Position numbers and translations under genes: made by a program. This document shows positions 6,667 through 14,925 of a stretch of DNA of 23,788 nt, in pieces. Under the pieces are notes generated by a model. That model saw only the letters and a list, made by a program, of their open reading frames with translations, was not told the origin of the DNA and did not search any database. Numbering within the stretch: the stretch's first letter is position 1; each line of letters begins with the position of its first letter. Source of the stretch: Candidatus Bathyarchaeota archaeon (GTDB taxonomy: Archaea > Thermoproteota > Bathyarchaeia > RBG-16-48-13 > JAGMEO01); contig JAUVYS010000007.1 of NCBI GenBank assembly GCA_030602965.1, forward strand, positions 1 through 23,788, given 5' to 3'.

Positions 6667-8331
6667 ATGCCTTATCCAAATGAACATGCGGCAAGATTAA
6701 AAGACCCGAAGCAGTATGATGAATTTCGACGAAGCAACAACAAATTTGGTGGTGGAATACATGCTATCTTTGGAATTAAAACTAAACCTAAAAGGGTAAG
6801 TGAGCTTCAGTCTATCAGATTTGATAAAAATAAGTTTACAGTAGCTCAAGCAAAAAAGTGGCTGAGGGATCATAACTATAAACCTATAAGGTTTGAACCT
6901 GCTACAGGAGAGGAGAAGAATATGCCGAAAGCAAAAATATTATCAATAAGTGGTGTGATAGGTTGGGATACAACAGCTAAAAATGTAAGGGAGTTTCTTG
7001 AAGGTGCTGGAGGTAAAGCTGTTGAAGTTCAAATTTCCAGTCCTGGTGGTTATGTTTATCCTGGCCTTGAGATGTTTAATGCTTTACGGAACTACGAAGG
7101 TCATGTAACGACTCGACTCATGGGTCTTGCAGCTTCGATGGCGTCCTATATTGCTATGGCGGGAGATCGTGTGATTGCTGAGGATAATTCTATTTTCATG
7201 ATCCATAATGCTGCTGGACTCGCTCTCGGTGATCATAAAACAATGCGAAAAGCTGCTACTGTCATTGAGGGAATCTCAAATTTGCTTGCTAAGAAGTATA
7301 TGGAAAAGACTGGCAAGTCTCTGGCTGAGATAAAGGAGCTTATGGATGATGAAACTTTCCTTTTCGGTGACGAGATTAAGGAGTCAGGTTTTGTTGATGA
7401 AATTGCAGAAACTAAGAAAGGAAAAGATAAAGCAACTGCTGTAGCTTTTGCTATTGCTGCAGTTACAGAATGTACGATTAGGATGAAAGGAGCTGAAAAT
7501 GCTTACGAAGATCTTGAAAAGGTAGCAGCCTTTTTAGATACAGGAATGGTTGTACTGGATGGTGCAGCTCCTGGAGCTTGGAAGTATTGTGTATGTAGTA
7601 AGTGTAGCTATTGGGAAAAGCACACTGCTGGTAAAACGTGTAAATCATGTCCTAAGTGCGGGACTCAAATGCACGGATCAAATACAAAACCAAAGGGAGG
7701 TAAAAGTATGAAGACGTTGAAAGGGATTCTTGCTATTGAGGATGTCGAAGAGCGAAATAAAGAAATAGAATCGTTCTTTGGTGAGCTCTTTGACGAGGAT
7801 CGAGAAAACATGGTAAAGGAGGTTCTTAAAAGTCTCGGGATAGAGAAGAAAAAAGAGCCTGTTAATGTCGAAGCCTTGAAGGTAAATGAGGAGCTGGTTA
7901 AAACTGTGAAGGATTTGCAGGGTCAGGTTGATACTCTGAAAGTTGAGGTTAAGAGTGCAACTGAGGCAACTGGGGTTGAGAAGGATGCCCGTAGGCTTCT
8001 GGAGATTAAGGCTTCTTTGAAGGACGGGGAGGTTTTTGGTGACATTGAAAAGATGGCTAAGATGATTTTCTCTCTTGAGAAGGTCGATTCTGAGTTGGCT
8101 AAGGACATGGAAGCTCAATTCAAGTCTGGATCTGAGAAATTGAGAGCTGCTGGTATCTTCACCGAGATAGGAAGTTCAGATGAAGGAAAAGAAGGTGGTT
8201 CTTATGAGAAGCTGAAGAAGTTGGTTGATGAGGCTGTTGCAGCAGATCCTACTATCACTCCAGCGAAGGCCTGGAAAGATGTTATCAGGGATAATCCTGA
8301 GCTTTATAAAGAGTATCTGAAAGAAAGATAA
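6667..8331 (+). CDS. Prohead protease (ClpP/S49-like) fused to a zinc ribbon and scaffold
   Basis: A 554-residue multidomain protein that matures the prohead. Residues 1-80 form a domain known from phage head proteins (YPNEHAARLKDP, then SIRFDKNKFTVAQAKKWLRD). Residues 86-250 are a ClpP-like serine protease: SSPGGYV at 124-130 (oxyanion region), nucleophile S157 in GLAASMAS, H180 in FMIHN, and a third residue probably in the MDDETFLFGDE segment (226-236). Residues 308-331 are a zinc ribbon with CVCSKC and CKSCPKC. From 348 to 554 the chain is charged and coiled-coil-like, with VNEELVKTVKDLQGQVDTLK, as in scaffolds. The first ATG at 6667 has a poor ribosome site, but good internal ones precede M86 and M348, so shorter products are likely. 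Full length, apparently active. Confidence 0.85.
   Translation: MPYPNEHAARLKDPKQYDEFRRSNNKFGGGIHAIFGIKTKPKRVSELQSIRFDKNKFTVAQAKKWLRDHNYKPIRFEPATGEEKNMPKAKILSISGVIGWDTTAKNVREFLEGAGGKAVEVQISSPGGYVYPGLEMFNALRNYEGHVTTRLMGLAASMASYIAMAGDRVIAEDNSIFMIHNAAGLALGDHKTMRKAATVIEGISNLLAKKYMEKTGKSLAEIKELMDDETFLFGDEIKESGFVDEIAETKKGKDKATAVAFAIAAVTECTIRMKGAENAYEDLEKVAAFLDTGMVVLDGAAPGAWKYCVCSKCSYWEKHTAGKTCKSCPKCGTQMHGSNTKPKGGKSMKTLKGILAIEDVEERNKEIESFFGELFDEDRENMVKEVLKSLGIEKKKEPVNVEALKVNEELVKTVKDLQGQVDTLKVEVKSATEATGVEKDARRLLEIKASLKDGEVFGDIEKMAKMIFSLEKVDSELAKDMEAQFKSGSEKLRAAGIFTEIGSSDEGKEGGSYEKLKKLVDEAVAADPTITPAKAWKDVIRDNPELYKEYLKER
6906..6924 (+). promoter_or_regulatory. Internal ribosome site for the protease domain (M86)
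   Basis: AGGAG at 6906-6910 and again at 6911-6915 stands 6 bases before the in-frame ATG at 6922. This start begins exactly where the ClpP-like domain begins (MPKAKILSISG). It is clearly better than the site at the first ATG (6667), so the protease may start here for much of its output. Confidence 0.6.
7695..7710 (+). promoter_or_regulatory. Internal ribosome site for the scaffold (M348)
   Basis: GGGAGG at 7695-7700 lies 7 bases before the in-frame ATG at 7708. It is as strong as the sites of the capsid genes and sits exactly at the border between the zinc ribbon and the coiled-coil scaffold part. Confidence 0.7.
7708..8331 (+). CDS. Nested scaffold protein from an internal start (207 aa)
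   Basis: In-frame start inside the protease gene, giving a 207-residue product that holds only the acidic, helical, coiled-coil part of the fusion (TLKGILAIEDVEERNKEIES onward). Phage lambda makes its scaffold Nu3 in the same way from within the protease gene C; that precedent is established, its use here is inferred from the strong GGGAGG site and the domain border. The C-terminal end (ITPAKAWKDVIRDNPELYKE) would be the capsid-contacting tail. Such scaffolds are needed in many copies and are removed by the protease. Confidence 0.65.
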   Translation: MKTLKGILAIEDVEERNKEIESFFGELFDEDRENMVKEVLKSLGIEKKKEPVNVEALKVNEELVKTVKDLQGQVDTLKVEVKSATEATGVEKDARRLLEIKASLKDGEVFGDIEKMAKMIFSLEKVDSELAKDMEAQFKSGSEKLRAAGIFTEIGSSDEGKEGGSYEKLKKLVDEAVAADPTITPAKAWKDVIRDNPELYKEYLKER

Positions 8332-8347
8332 GGGAGGTAAATAAATT

Positions 8348-8719
8348 ATGGCGACGGAACTACAACTTTTCGATTTGAGTCGTGATGCTGCTGCAGATTT
8401 CTACACAACGAGTAAGCAGTTCTATGTTATGAAGTTGGATACTAACTCTCGTGCTGCTTTAGCGGGAGCCGCAAACGCATCTTCGATAGGACTTCTGCAG
8501 AACAAGCCAAAAATATATGAGGCTGCAGAGGTAAGGAATTTGGGCATCAGTAAAGCTGTTTGTGGTGGAGACATCACAATCGGAAATAAAGTTACTGGTG
8601 ACTCTGATAGTAAAATAGTCGAAGCTGGTTCAGGTGAGTATTACATCGGAATGGCTATGGAAACAGGTGCAGACGGTCGAGTCATCAGTGTTCTGATGGG
8701 CTTCGGTTACATGCCCTGA
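8348..8719 (+). CDS. Head decoration / capsid cement protein (DUF2190-like)
   Basis: A 123-residue protein lying between the protease-scaffold and major capsid genes, the usual place of the head decoration protein. The beta-rich sequence with LGISKAVCGGDITIGNKVTG, a stretch ending YYIGMAMETGADG, and RVISVLMGF follows the DUF2190-type pattern, where repeated glycine turns carry small strands. Such proteins bind the outside of the expanded shell and stabilise it. The ribosome site GGGAGG lies 9-14 bases upstream, as expected for a gene made in large amounts. No signal or membrane part. Assignment is by pattern and place. Confidence 0.75.
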   Translation: MATELQLFDLSRDAAADFYTTSKQFYVMKLDTNSRAALAGAANASSIGLLQNKPKIYEAAEVRNLGISKAVCGGDITIGNKVTGDSDSKIVEAGSGEYYIGMAMETGADGRVISVLMGFGYMP

Positions 8720-8746
8720 CAACAATTTAAGGAGGTAATATAAAAG

Positions 8747-9772
8747 ATGCCGCAACCAACTGGAAGAGATTTACATATTGATAGACTCCTGAGCGATCTG
8801 AGCATTGGCTATATAAATGAGCCGTCATCGTATATTGCAGACAAGGTATTTCCTGTAGTATACTCTGACAAGCAGTCAGATAAGTATGCGAGGTATCGTA
8901 AGGGAGATTGGTTTAGGGACGAGGCGGAGAAGCGTGCTGTCTTAACAGAAAGTGCCGGTGGGGGTTATGAACTTTTGGCTCCTGGGACATTTTTCTGTGA
9001 TGAGTGGGCTTTTCATAAGGACTTGGCTGACGAAGACACAGATAACGCTGATGAAGTCTTCAATATGGATGATGATGCGACGCAGTTTTGCACCGAAAAG
9101 CTTCGTTTAAGACGTGAAAGAGAATGGGCTTCGAAATACTTCGGGACAAGTATTTGGGATAAAGACCTTGAGGGTCAGACAGATACTCCTGGAACAGACG
9201 AGTTCAAGTGTTGGGATGAATCAAGTTCGACTCCGATAGACGACATTGAAGATGCTAAGGCTATTGTGCAGGGTCAAATTGGTATGATGCCTAATACTCT
9301 TGTAGTAGCAAGTAGAGTTCATCAGTGTTTGAAGAATCACAGTGATGTTTTGGAGCGTTATAAGTATACTCAGACGGGTATTATCACTGCGGAGCTCCTT
9401 GCCAGAGTTTTTGAAGTTGAAAACTATCTGGTAGGTTCTGCTCTGTATGCGACGAATCCTGAAGATTCTGTCGAGGATACAAATGACGATTTGAGCTTTA
9501 TCCTGACTCAGTACGATGCGCTGCTCGTTTATGCTGCCCCAAGACCTTCTAAGAGACGACCTTCTGGAGGTTATACCTTCAGGTGGAGAAGGCCTACTAA
9601 GGGTGGTCAGACGGGTGATCGCCTCGAGAGTACCGTTCGTAAGTTCAGGATGGACCCGATTGGTGGTACAAGAATCGAAGTCTCTGTTTATGAGGACATC
9701 AAGCTCGTTGCTGCTGCTTGTGGATGTTATTTCAGTAACGCCATTTCAGCAGGAAGAACCATTACATCGTAA
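8747..9772 (+). CDS. Major capsid protein
   Basis: A 341-residue protein preceded by a perfect AAGGAGGT ribosome site (8730-8736), the best in the window, and followed by a terminator; both fit the most highly expressed gene. The sequence has the build of the E-type (lambda/HK97-fold) major capsid proteins: an N-terminal arm (IDRLLSDLSIGYINEPSSYI, then ADKVFP), a hinge (KYARYRKGDWFRDEAEKRA), then the domain with NTLVVASRVHQCLKNHSDVL and a C-terminal strand set ending in KLVAAACGCYFSNAI. Its place after scaffold and decoration protein settles the call. It forms the icosahedral shell after the scaffold is removed. Confidence 0.85.
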   Translation: MPQPTGRDLHIDRLLSDLSIGYINEPSSYIADKVFPVVYSDKQSDKYARYRKGDWFRDEAEKRAVLTESAGGGYELLAPGTFFCDEWAFHKDLADEDTDNADEVFNMDDDATQFCTEKLRLRREREWASKYFGTSIWDKDLEGQTDTPGTDEFKCWDESSSTPIDDIEDAKAIVQGQIGMMPNTLVVASRVHQCLKNHSDVLERYKYTQTGIITAELLARVFEVENYLVGSALYATNPEDSVEDTNDDLSFILTQYDALLVYAAPRPSKRRPSGGYTFRWRRPTKGGQTGDRLESTVRKFRMDPIGGTRIEVSVYEDIKLVAAACGCYFSNAISAGRTITS

Positions 9773-9775
9773 TCA

Positions 9776-9813
9776 AGGGCAGCCTGGGCAGATCGTTTGG
9801 GCTGCCTTATTTT
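9776..9813 (+). terminator. Intrinsic terminator after the capsid gene
   Basis: The stem GGCAGCC (9778-9784) with GGCTGCC (9800-9806), extendable by a G-T and an A-T pair, has a 15-base loop and is followed by TTATTTT. It lies 4-5 bases after the capsid stop and inside the late operon, so it probably acts as a partial terminator that lowers expression of the connector and tail genes relative to the shell protein. Confidence 0.75.
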
Positions 9814-9832
9814 AAAACTTGCTGAGGTTTTT

Positions 9833-10225
9833 ATGAGCTTTTCATACGATCCTACGGGTTTGTCAACAGAGCTCAATCGAATTCGTCTGGAGATTGGAGA
9901 CACGGATGAAAACGATTATTATCTCTTGGATGAAGAAGTTGCTCAGATTCAATCGGAAAAATCAACTTTTTTTCTAAGGGTAGCGAAGTGCTGTGAGCTG
10001 ATTTGTTCTAAGATTGCGAGAGACGTCAAAGTAAAGATGGGGCGTTTCTCAGAAGATTCGGGCGATGTATATCAGAGATATAAGGATATGGCAGTCGTAT
10101 TTAATAGGCTTGCTTCAACTTCCTATCCGTGGAGCGGTGCTATCAGTGTTTCTGAGAAAGAAAGCATTGAAGATAACGCAGCTCTTGTCAAACCAAAGAT
10201 CAAACTTGGTATGCACGATAATTAA
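9833..10225 (+). CDS. Head-tail connector (adaptor) protein
   Basis: A 130-residue, mostly helical protein right after the capsid gene. The beginning (LSTELNRIRLEIGDTDENDYYLLDEEVAQI) is typical of phage head-tail adaptors of the HK97 gp6 / SPP1 gp15 type, which form a ring under the portal. The start at 9833 follows GAGG by about 6 bases; an in-frame ATG at 9797 would lie inside the terminator hairpin and has no ribosome site. The helical FFLRVAKCCELICSKIARDV and the SGDVYQRYKDMAVVFNRLAS tail fit the family. Confidence 0.75.
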   Translation: MSFSYDPTGLSTELNRIRLEIGDTDENDYYLLDEEVAQIQSEKSTFFLRVAKCCELICSKIARDVKVKMGRFSEDSGDVYQRYKDMAVVFNRLASTSYPWSGAISVSEKESIEDNAALVKPKIKLGMHDN

Positions 10226-10239
10226 GGTGGGGTTCTGAG

Positions 10240-10545
10240 ATGTCAGGAATTGGAAAGTATCTTAAACACAGCGTTGATATAGTTCTTGTGACGATGACGA
10301 AGGGTATCAGAACTACTGTTACAGCGGAAGACGTACCTGCTTTTATTACACAAACTGAAGGGGTTTTTCGTGATGAGCAAGGAGATCATTTCGGTACAAA
10401 GACCATTGTCTTTTTAGCTGGTGATGTTGATATAGATATGGATGACGAGCTTATCGTCGACGGAAGACAACGACCTATAGCTAATATTTCTAAAGAACGA
10501 GGATTAAGTACCGAGGTGCATCACTTGGAGGTAGAACTTCAATAA
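10240..10545 (+). CDS. Head closure / stopper-like protein
   Basis: A 101-residue beta-rich protein between the adaptor and the gp10-like gene, where phages carry the head completion (stopper) protein that seals the head and receives the tail. The pattern DVDIDMDDELIVDGRQRPIA, with a short barrel-like alternation of strands and turns, is what such proteins show. AAGGTGGGG lies upstream of the ATG. The stop shares one base with the ATG of the next gene (TAATG). The family is too divergent for certainty by eye. Confidence 0.6.
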   Translation: MSGIGKYLKHSVDIVLVTMTKGIRTTVTAEDVPAFITQTEGVFRDEQGDHFGTKTIVFLAGDVDIDMDDELIVDGRQRPIANISKERGLSTEVHHLEVELQ

Positions 10546-10955
10546 TGAAGATATCAGTAGATTTTGACGTCAGAAAATTTAATACTGGGCTTTTGTTGAT
10601 TCGTAAAGGACTTCCTGATGTTTCTATGCGGGGCATGCGAGATGCTATGGATGACTTTAAGGACGACTGTCTTTATAAACTTCCGGCTTGTCCTATAGAG
10701 GAAGGTGACCTTCGAGCAGCTCATGAAATTTCTGTTAAAAGGGTAGGTTCAGAAATTGTAGGTGAACTCCACGTTGACCTTCCTTATGCTGTATCTATTC
10801 ATGAAGGAATTAGTAGATGGGGAACTCCTTACAAATACAAAACTCCTGGTACTGGAGCTAAGTGGATTCAGTCTAAACAGCTCCGTTATCGAAGAAAGTA
10901 TTTTGCTAAGATAAAGAGTCGTATCATAGGATTATTTAAAAGATGGTTTTCATAG
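10545..10955 (+). CDS. HK97 gp10-like neck / tail completion protein
   Basis: A 136-residue protein with the hallmark of the HK97-gp10 family: a helical N-terminal part, then LPYAVSIHEGISRWGTPYKY leading to TPGTGAKWIQSKQL and a basic tail (RYRRKYFAKIKSRI). These proteins act at the neck, where head and tail meet. It overlaps the previous gene by one base and the next by 13 bases, so it is part of one translation-coupled connector block. Confidence 0.75.
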   Translation: MKISVDFDVRKFNTGLLLIRKGLPDVSMRGMRDAMDDFKDDCLYKLPACPIEEGDLRAAHEISVKRVGSEIVGELHVDLPYAVSIHEGISRWGTPYKYKTPGTGAKWIQSKQLRYRRKYFAKIKSRIIGLFKRWFS

Positions 10956-11320
10956 AATACCTTGTAAACTACATTGAGGATAATTCTTCGCTGACGATTG
11001 ACACCGATCTGTTTATTGGAGCAGATCAGCCCGATGCACCTGCAAGATGTGTCTTTCTCATGGAGTTTGCAGGAGGCTTTGAGCAATGGGATGGTCACAA
11101 GACTCAACCTATTCAGGTTCTTGCAAAGGATTTGACATATTTGACAGCTCAGGCGTTAGCAAATACGGTCTATGATCTGTTGTCTAATAAGCCTGGTTTT
11201 ACAGCGGATGGGCTTACAGATACTTTTTTCTGTGAGGTTTTAAATCGACCCTTTCCAATAGGAAGGGATCAACGAGGAAGTTACATTTTTAGCTCTAACT
11301 TTTTATTCAGGACAAAGTAA
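10943..11320 (+). CDS. Tail terminator / minor capsid-like protein
   Basis: A 125-residue protein in the place of the tail terminator, the ring that ends tail-tube growth and binds the neck. The sequence has the usual mix: an N-terminal helix (IEYLVNYIEDNS), DLFIGADQPDAPARCVFLME, a helix over AKDLTYLTAQALANTVYDLL and late strands (FFCEVLNRPFPIGRDQRGSY). Other phages run straight from this gene to the major tail protein; here the glycan cassette begins directly at its stop codon (TAA followed at once by ATG). Confidence 0.65.
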   Translation: MVFIEYLVNYIEDNSSLTIDTDLFIGADQPDAPARCVFLMEFAGGFEQWDGHKTQPIQVLAKDLTYLTAQALANTVYDLLSNKPGFTADGLTDTFFCEVLNRPFPIGRDQRGSYIFSSNFLFRTK

Positions 11321-11725
11321 ATGGAAAAAACTTTTAGATCAAAGTCAGCGAAACTTATAGAGGCTGCAAGAGAAAAAAAAGGAGTTTTGGTTGATGAGAG
11401 ACTTTATATACCTAATCCTATAATATGGATAGGAAATGATCCTGATAAGTTTTTTGTTCAGGGTGAGCTTTTTGGTTTTAACTGTCTGTGGCTTAAAGAT
11501 TTGGATCTGAGTGTCTTGACGAAGGCAAAGTGTCTAATTGTCAGCTACACGGATCTAAATAAAAAAGCTGTTGCTGCCGTAAACTTTACCTGTGAGTATG
11601 GAGTTCCTGCAGTGTGGCTTCATCAGCATTTGCCCTCTCCTATTCATTTCTGGAATTTTAAACTCAGACTTTATACAACAGGACCAAAATCATTCTGGGA
11701 GGAAATATGTCGACTCGTCGCATAG
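11321..11725 (+). CDS. Unknown protein at the head of the glycan cassette (134 aa)
   Basis: Not recognised. The 134 residues show alternating strands and helices with a Rossmann-like feel: PIIWIGNDPDKFFV, FGFNCLWLKDLDL, KAKCLIVSYTDL, then AVAAVNFTCEYGVPAVWLHQHLP. No signal peptide or membrane segment is seen. Its ATG touches the stop of the tail-terminator gene, with AGGA about 10 bases upstream, and its end overlaps the large glycosyltransferase gene by 19 bases. The coupling suggests it works with the glycan genes, perhaps as a partner or nucleotide-sugar-related protein, but this is context only. It could also be an extra neck protein. Confidence 0.55.
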   Translation: MEKTFRSKSAKLIEAAREKKGVLVDERLYIPNPIIWIGNDPDKFFVQGELFGFNCLWLKDLDLSVLTKAKCLIVSYTDLNKKAVAAVNFTCEYGVPAVWLHQHLPSPIHFWNFKLRLYTTGPKSFWEEICRLVA

Positions 11726-14700
11726 CTATTGGGTTTTCAAACTGCTTAGGTAATTTTGTCATTATGACAGCAGCCTTGAAGATTCTGAGGGAGAGGGAAA
11801 AAGATAGTGAGATTTTCATGATAACGGATGAAGACATTTTACACAAGCATCCTGCTGTGAAGGCTTTGTCTGGAAGGCTATTCGACGATGTTGTAACGAA
11901 CTATACTAAAAACAGCTTCGATGAGATTTATGTAGGAGATTGGTCATGTCCCCAGTGTATGGTTGCAAAGGGTGATGCACACAAGACTGCTGTTTGGTGG
12001 ACTGGGTCAGCACCTTACTCGGGCATGCATGAGGTTCAGGTCTATTTAAAAATGATCGGAGCAACGAATTCTGATTTTTCAGGTTTTATGATGAAAGTAG
12101 CTGATGAACCTATTTTGGAGCAGAAACATCCTCGTGTCGTTCTGGCAAATGTCTCAAATCGGGTCGGGTCGAGAAAGGGTCAAAAAGCAGGATGGGATAA
12201 GTTTCCGGAGCTATCTCAGATTTTGACTGCTCTGAAATATGAAGTTATCTTGGTCGGTCAAGGTTTAGAGCTTGAAGGATGCGTAGGTATAAACTTTGTG
12301 GATAAGTTAGATATCTTTGAAACAGCAAAAGTTATTAGTCAGTGCGACTTGATGATTTCTACTGATACAGGATTGATGCATATTGCTGATAGTTTGAATG
12401 TGCCTATCGTAGTTCTGGCTGGTCCGACACCTATGACTAAAGCTCATCCACTTGTGTCACCTTATCGAGTTGTAAGGAATTTCATCTCCTGTGCTCCTTG
12501 TTATCAATCAACTCTCTGGAATTTTTGTAGTGACTCTGTTTGTATGAAAGGTATTAAGGTTGATGACGTCTTAAAGGAGGTTTTTTCTTTTAACCTTCAA
12601 AGAGATGTTCCAAAGCTTATGTCAATGTCTCCTTATATAGATAAAGCTCTTTCTCTGCCTCAAGAAGGTAAGAAGAGTGTTAAGATTGTTATGCCTTATT
12701 ATGGAGGTGATCAGAGAATTGACGCAGCAGTGCAAACGTGGCCGAAGGATGTTCTTTTGCTGGCTGTTACTGATGAGGGAACAATTCCTCCGTCAGGCTA
12801 CAAATATTTCTTTACTCCTGATAATGCTAAGAGGCGTGGGTTGAGTAAGAAAACGAAGCCTATTAGTAAAGACATCTTTCAAAGGCTCTTAGCTCAGTAT
12901 CCGGATGAGGATTTTTATGGCTATGCTAATTCTGATATAATTCTTCCTCCAGGTATTGAGGTGTCGTCTTTGTTTCCTTCTGATGGTTATATAACTGCGG
13001 TTCATCATAGAAGAGATGTGAAAGAGTTTGAGGGTGATAATAGGAATATTATCTATTGGTCAGGCAAAGATTGTTTCGTTTGGACTTCTGATGTAGCAAG
13101 AAGGATTGCTGATGAATATCCTGAGCTTGTTATTGGCTCTTGTAATTGGGATGACGGATTGGCTCACTGGTTGTGGCGGATCTATGGTAAGGATGCGATT
13201 GATATAAGATATGGAGAAGTTTGGCATAAACTTCATCATCCTGGATGGACAGGTAGCGATCCGGATGCTCAGTATAATGGAGCTACTCTTGAGGCTTTTG
13301 GAATAACAACCCATTTGAGACATACTTATGATTGGAAGGGTCAATATGAAGCATGGACAAAGCGAAAGAATAAGATAGGAATTATTCAGCCTGGAAGGAT
13401 TGGTGACCTTCTTCTTTGTCTTCCTATTGCGAAGTGGTACACAGATAAAGGTTACGAAGTTGTATGGCCACTATGTAATAAGTATTTGAGCTTATTCAAA
13501 TGTATTGATTATGTGAAGCCTATAGGAGTAGGAGACGACATTGGTCAATGTTACCAAAAATCTGTAGAAATTTTAAAGGGTCAGGTTGGAAAGGTCATCA
13601 ATCTTGGTATTGGATTTGGAAGACATGAAGAAGATTGGTTAAGCTCAGGTCTGTCTTTTGACAGATGGAAATATAAAGAAGCTGGAGTTCCTTATACTGA
13701 GCGATATAATTTGCAGATTAAGAGGGACAGAAAAAAGGAAGAAGCTTTGAAAGAGCATCTAAAGCTAACAAAAGATTATACTATCACTCATTCACAAGGA
13801 GAATCAGCTGGCAGCTTTAACTTTGATAAGGTTGGAGCTGTCGATGTTCATCCTGTTGAAGGTTATACTCTCTTTGATTGGATTGGCATTCTTGAAGGAG
13901 CTAAAAGCATTTATTGTATCAATAGTTGTGTTATGAATCTTATAGAAAGCCTTGGTATTGGCAAAGATAGGAGATATGCAAAGTTTAGTGCTTGGGAAAC
14001 TGATGTAGTTCGGGCACCCTTGCTCAATCCTAAATTAAGTTCTGATTGGAAATTGTTTGAAGATGAAAAGGATAGGATTCTTCCCGTAGCTTTTTTTACC
14101 ATCGTTTTTAATGGAATGCCTTTTATTGAGTATCATCTTGAAAAGTTTCGACAGCTTCCTTTTCCGTGGCATTGGTATATTATTGAGGGCTTATCGGAGG
14201 TTGCTGGCGACTCGGGTGCTGACGGTCATCGAGCAAGGGGAGGTCATGTTCCGGTTGATCGCAGTCAGTATCTTAGTACTGACGGAACGAAGGAATATCT
14301 CGATAAGATCAACGAATTGAGAGATGTAACTCTTTTTAGAAATGGCGACGTTTGGCCTTCTAAGTTGAGGATGATTAATACACCTCTACCTCATATTAAT
14401 TACGATTGTCTTTTGTGGCAAATAGACGCTGATGAGTTTTACCCGATTGATTCTATGGTTGAGCTTCATAGGATGTTTATGAGTCAACCTACAAAAACAG
14501 CTGCAATAGTTCCCCATACTAATTTCATAAATATAAAGAAATGTGTTGTTCCTGACAAAGGTAGACAGTTATGGGGAAGTCAGTGGTTTCCTCGTATCTG
14601 GAGATATGAGCCTGGATGTAAATGGTATTCACACGAGCCTCCGGTGTTAAACGATAAACGTGGTCGAGATCTTAACAAGATAAATCCTTTTCACGATGTT

Positions 14701-14925
14701 GAAACGGAGAAGCTTGGTTATCATCATTATGGTTATGTACATCCTGCTCAAATACGCTTCAAGGAATCTTACTATGGATACAAGGGTCTTTATGAGTCAT
14801 GGATTGATATAGGTAAGACAGATGGTTTAGTTAAAGTTGATGATTACTTTCCTTGGCCAGAAGTGGTAGGTGCTTTTGCCGATGACTTCCAAGATGAGTA
14901 TCTTATTCCGGTAGATCAATGGTGA
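11707..14925 (+). CDS. Four-domain glycosyltransferase (GT9-like, GT-A-like, GT9-like, GT2-like)
   Basis: A 1072-residue soluble protein with no signal or membrane segment. Residues 4-295 resemble ADP-heptose:LPS heptosyltransferases (GT9), with the signature STDTGLMHIADSL at 218-230, LAGPTPM at 238-243 and the cysteines C262, C265, C274 and C279 typical of that family's end. Residues 324-545 look like a GT-A fold domain with YANSDIIL at 406-413 in place of a DXD motif. Residues 555-755 start as a second GT9-like unit (QPGRIGDLLLCLP, 561-573) but lack the later signature. Residues 792-1072 are GT2-like, with WQIDADEF at 904-911. It would add several sugars to an acceptor, or hold some domains only for binding. 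GGGAGG precedes the ATG. Four such units in one phage chain is unusual. Confidence 0.85.
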   Translation: MSTRRIAIGFSNCLGNFVIMTAALKILREREKDSEIFMITDEDILHKHPAVKALSGRLFDDVVTNYTKNSFDEIYVGDWSCPQCMVAKGDAHKTAVWWTGSAPYSGMHEVQVYLKMIGATNSDFSGFMMKVADEPILEQKHPRVVLANVSNRVGSRKGQKAGWDKFPELSQILTALKYEVILVGQGLELEGCVGINFVDKLDIFETAKVISQCDLMISTDTGLMHIADSLNVPIVVLAGPTPMTKAHPLVSPYRVVRNFISCAPCYQSTLWNFCSDSVCMKGIKVDDVLKEVFSFNLQRDVPKLMSMSPYIDKALSLPQEGKKSVKIVMPYYGGDQRIDAAVQTWPKDVLLLAVTDEGTIPPSGYKYFFTPDNAKRRGLSKKTKPISKDIFQRLLAQYPDEDFYGYANSDIILPPGIEVSSLFPSDGYITAVHHRRDVKEFEGDNRNIIYWSGKDCFVWTSDVARRIADEYPELVIGSCNWDDGLAHWLWRIYGKDAIDIRYGEVWHKLHHPGWTGSDPDAQYNGATLEAFGITTHLRHTYDWKGQYEAWTKRKNKIGIIQPGRIGDLLLCLPIAKWYTDKGYEVVWPLCNKYLSLFKCIDYVKPIGVGDDIGQCYQKSVEILKGQVGKVINLGIGFGRHEEDWLSSGLSFDRWKYKEAGVPYTERYNLQIKRDRKKEEALKEHLKLTKDYTITHSQGESAGSFNFDKVGAVDVHPVEGYTLFDWIGILEGAKSIYCINSCVMNLIESLGIGKDRRYAKFSAWETDVVRAPLLNPKLSSDWKLFEDEKDRILPVAFFTIVFNGMPFIEYHLEKFRQLPFPWHWYIIEGLSEVAGDSGADGHRARGGHVPVDRSQYLSTDGTKEYLDKINELRDVTLFRNGDVWPSKLRMINTPLPHINYDCLLWQIDADEFYPIDSMVELHRMFMSQPTKTAAIVPHTNFINIKKCVVPDKGRQLWGSQWFPRIWRYEPGCKWYSHEPPVLNDKRGRDLNKINPFHDVETEKLGYHHYGYVHPAQIRFKESYYGYKGLYESWIDIGKTDGLVKVDDYFPWPEVVGAFADDFQDEYLIPVDQW

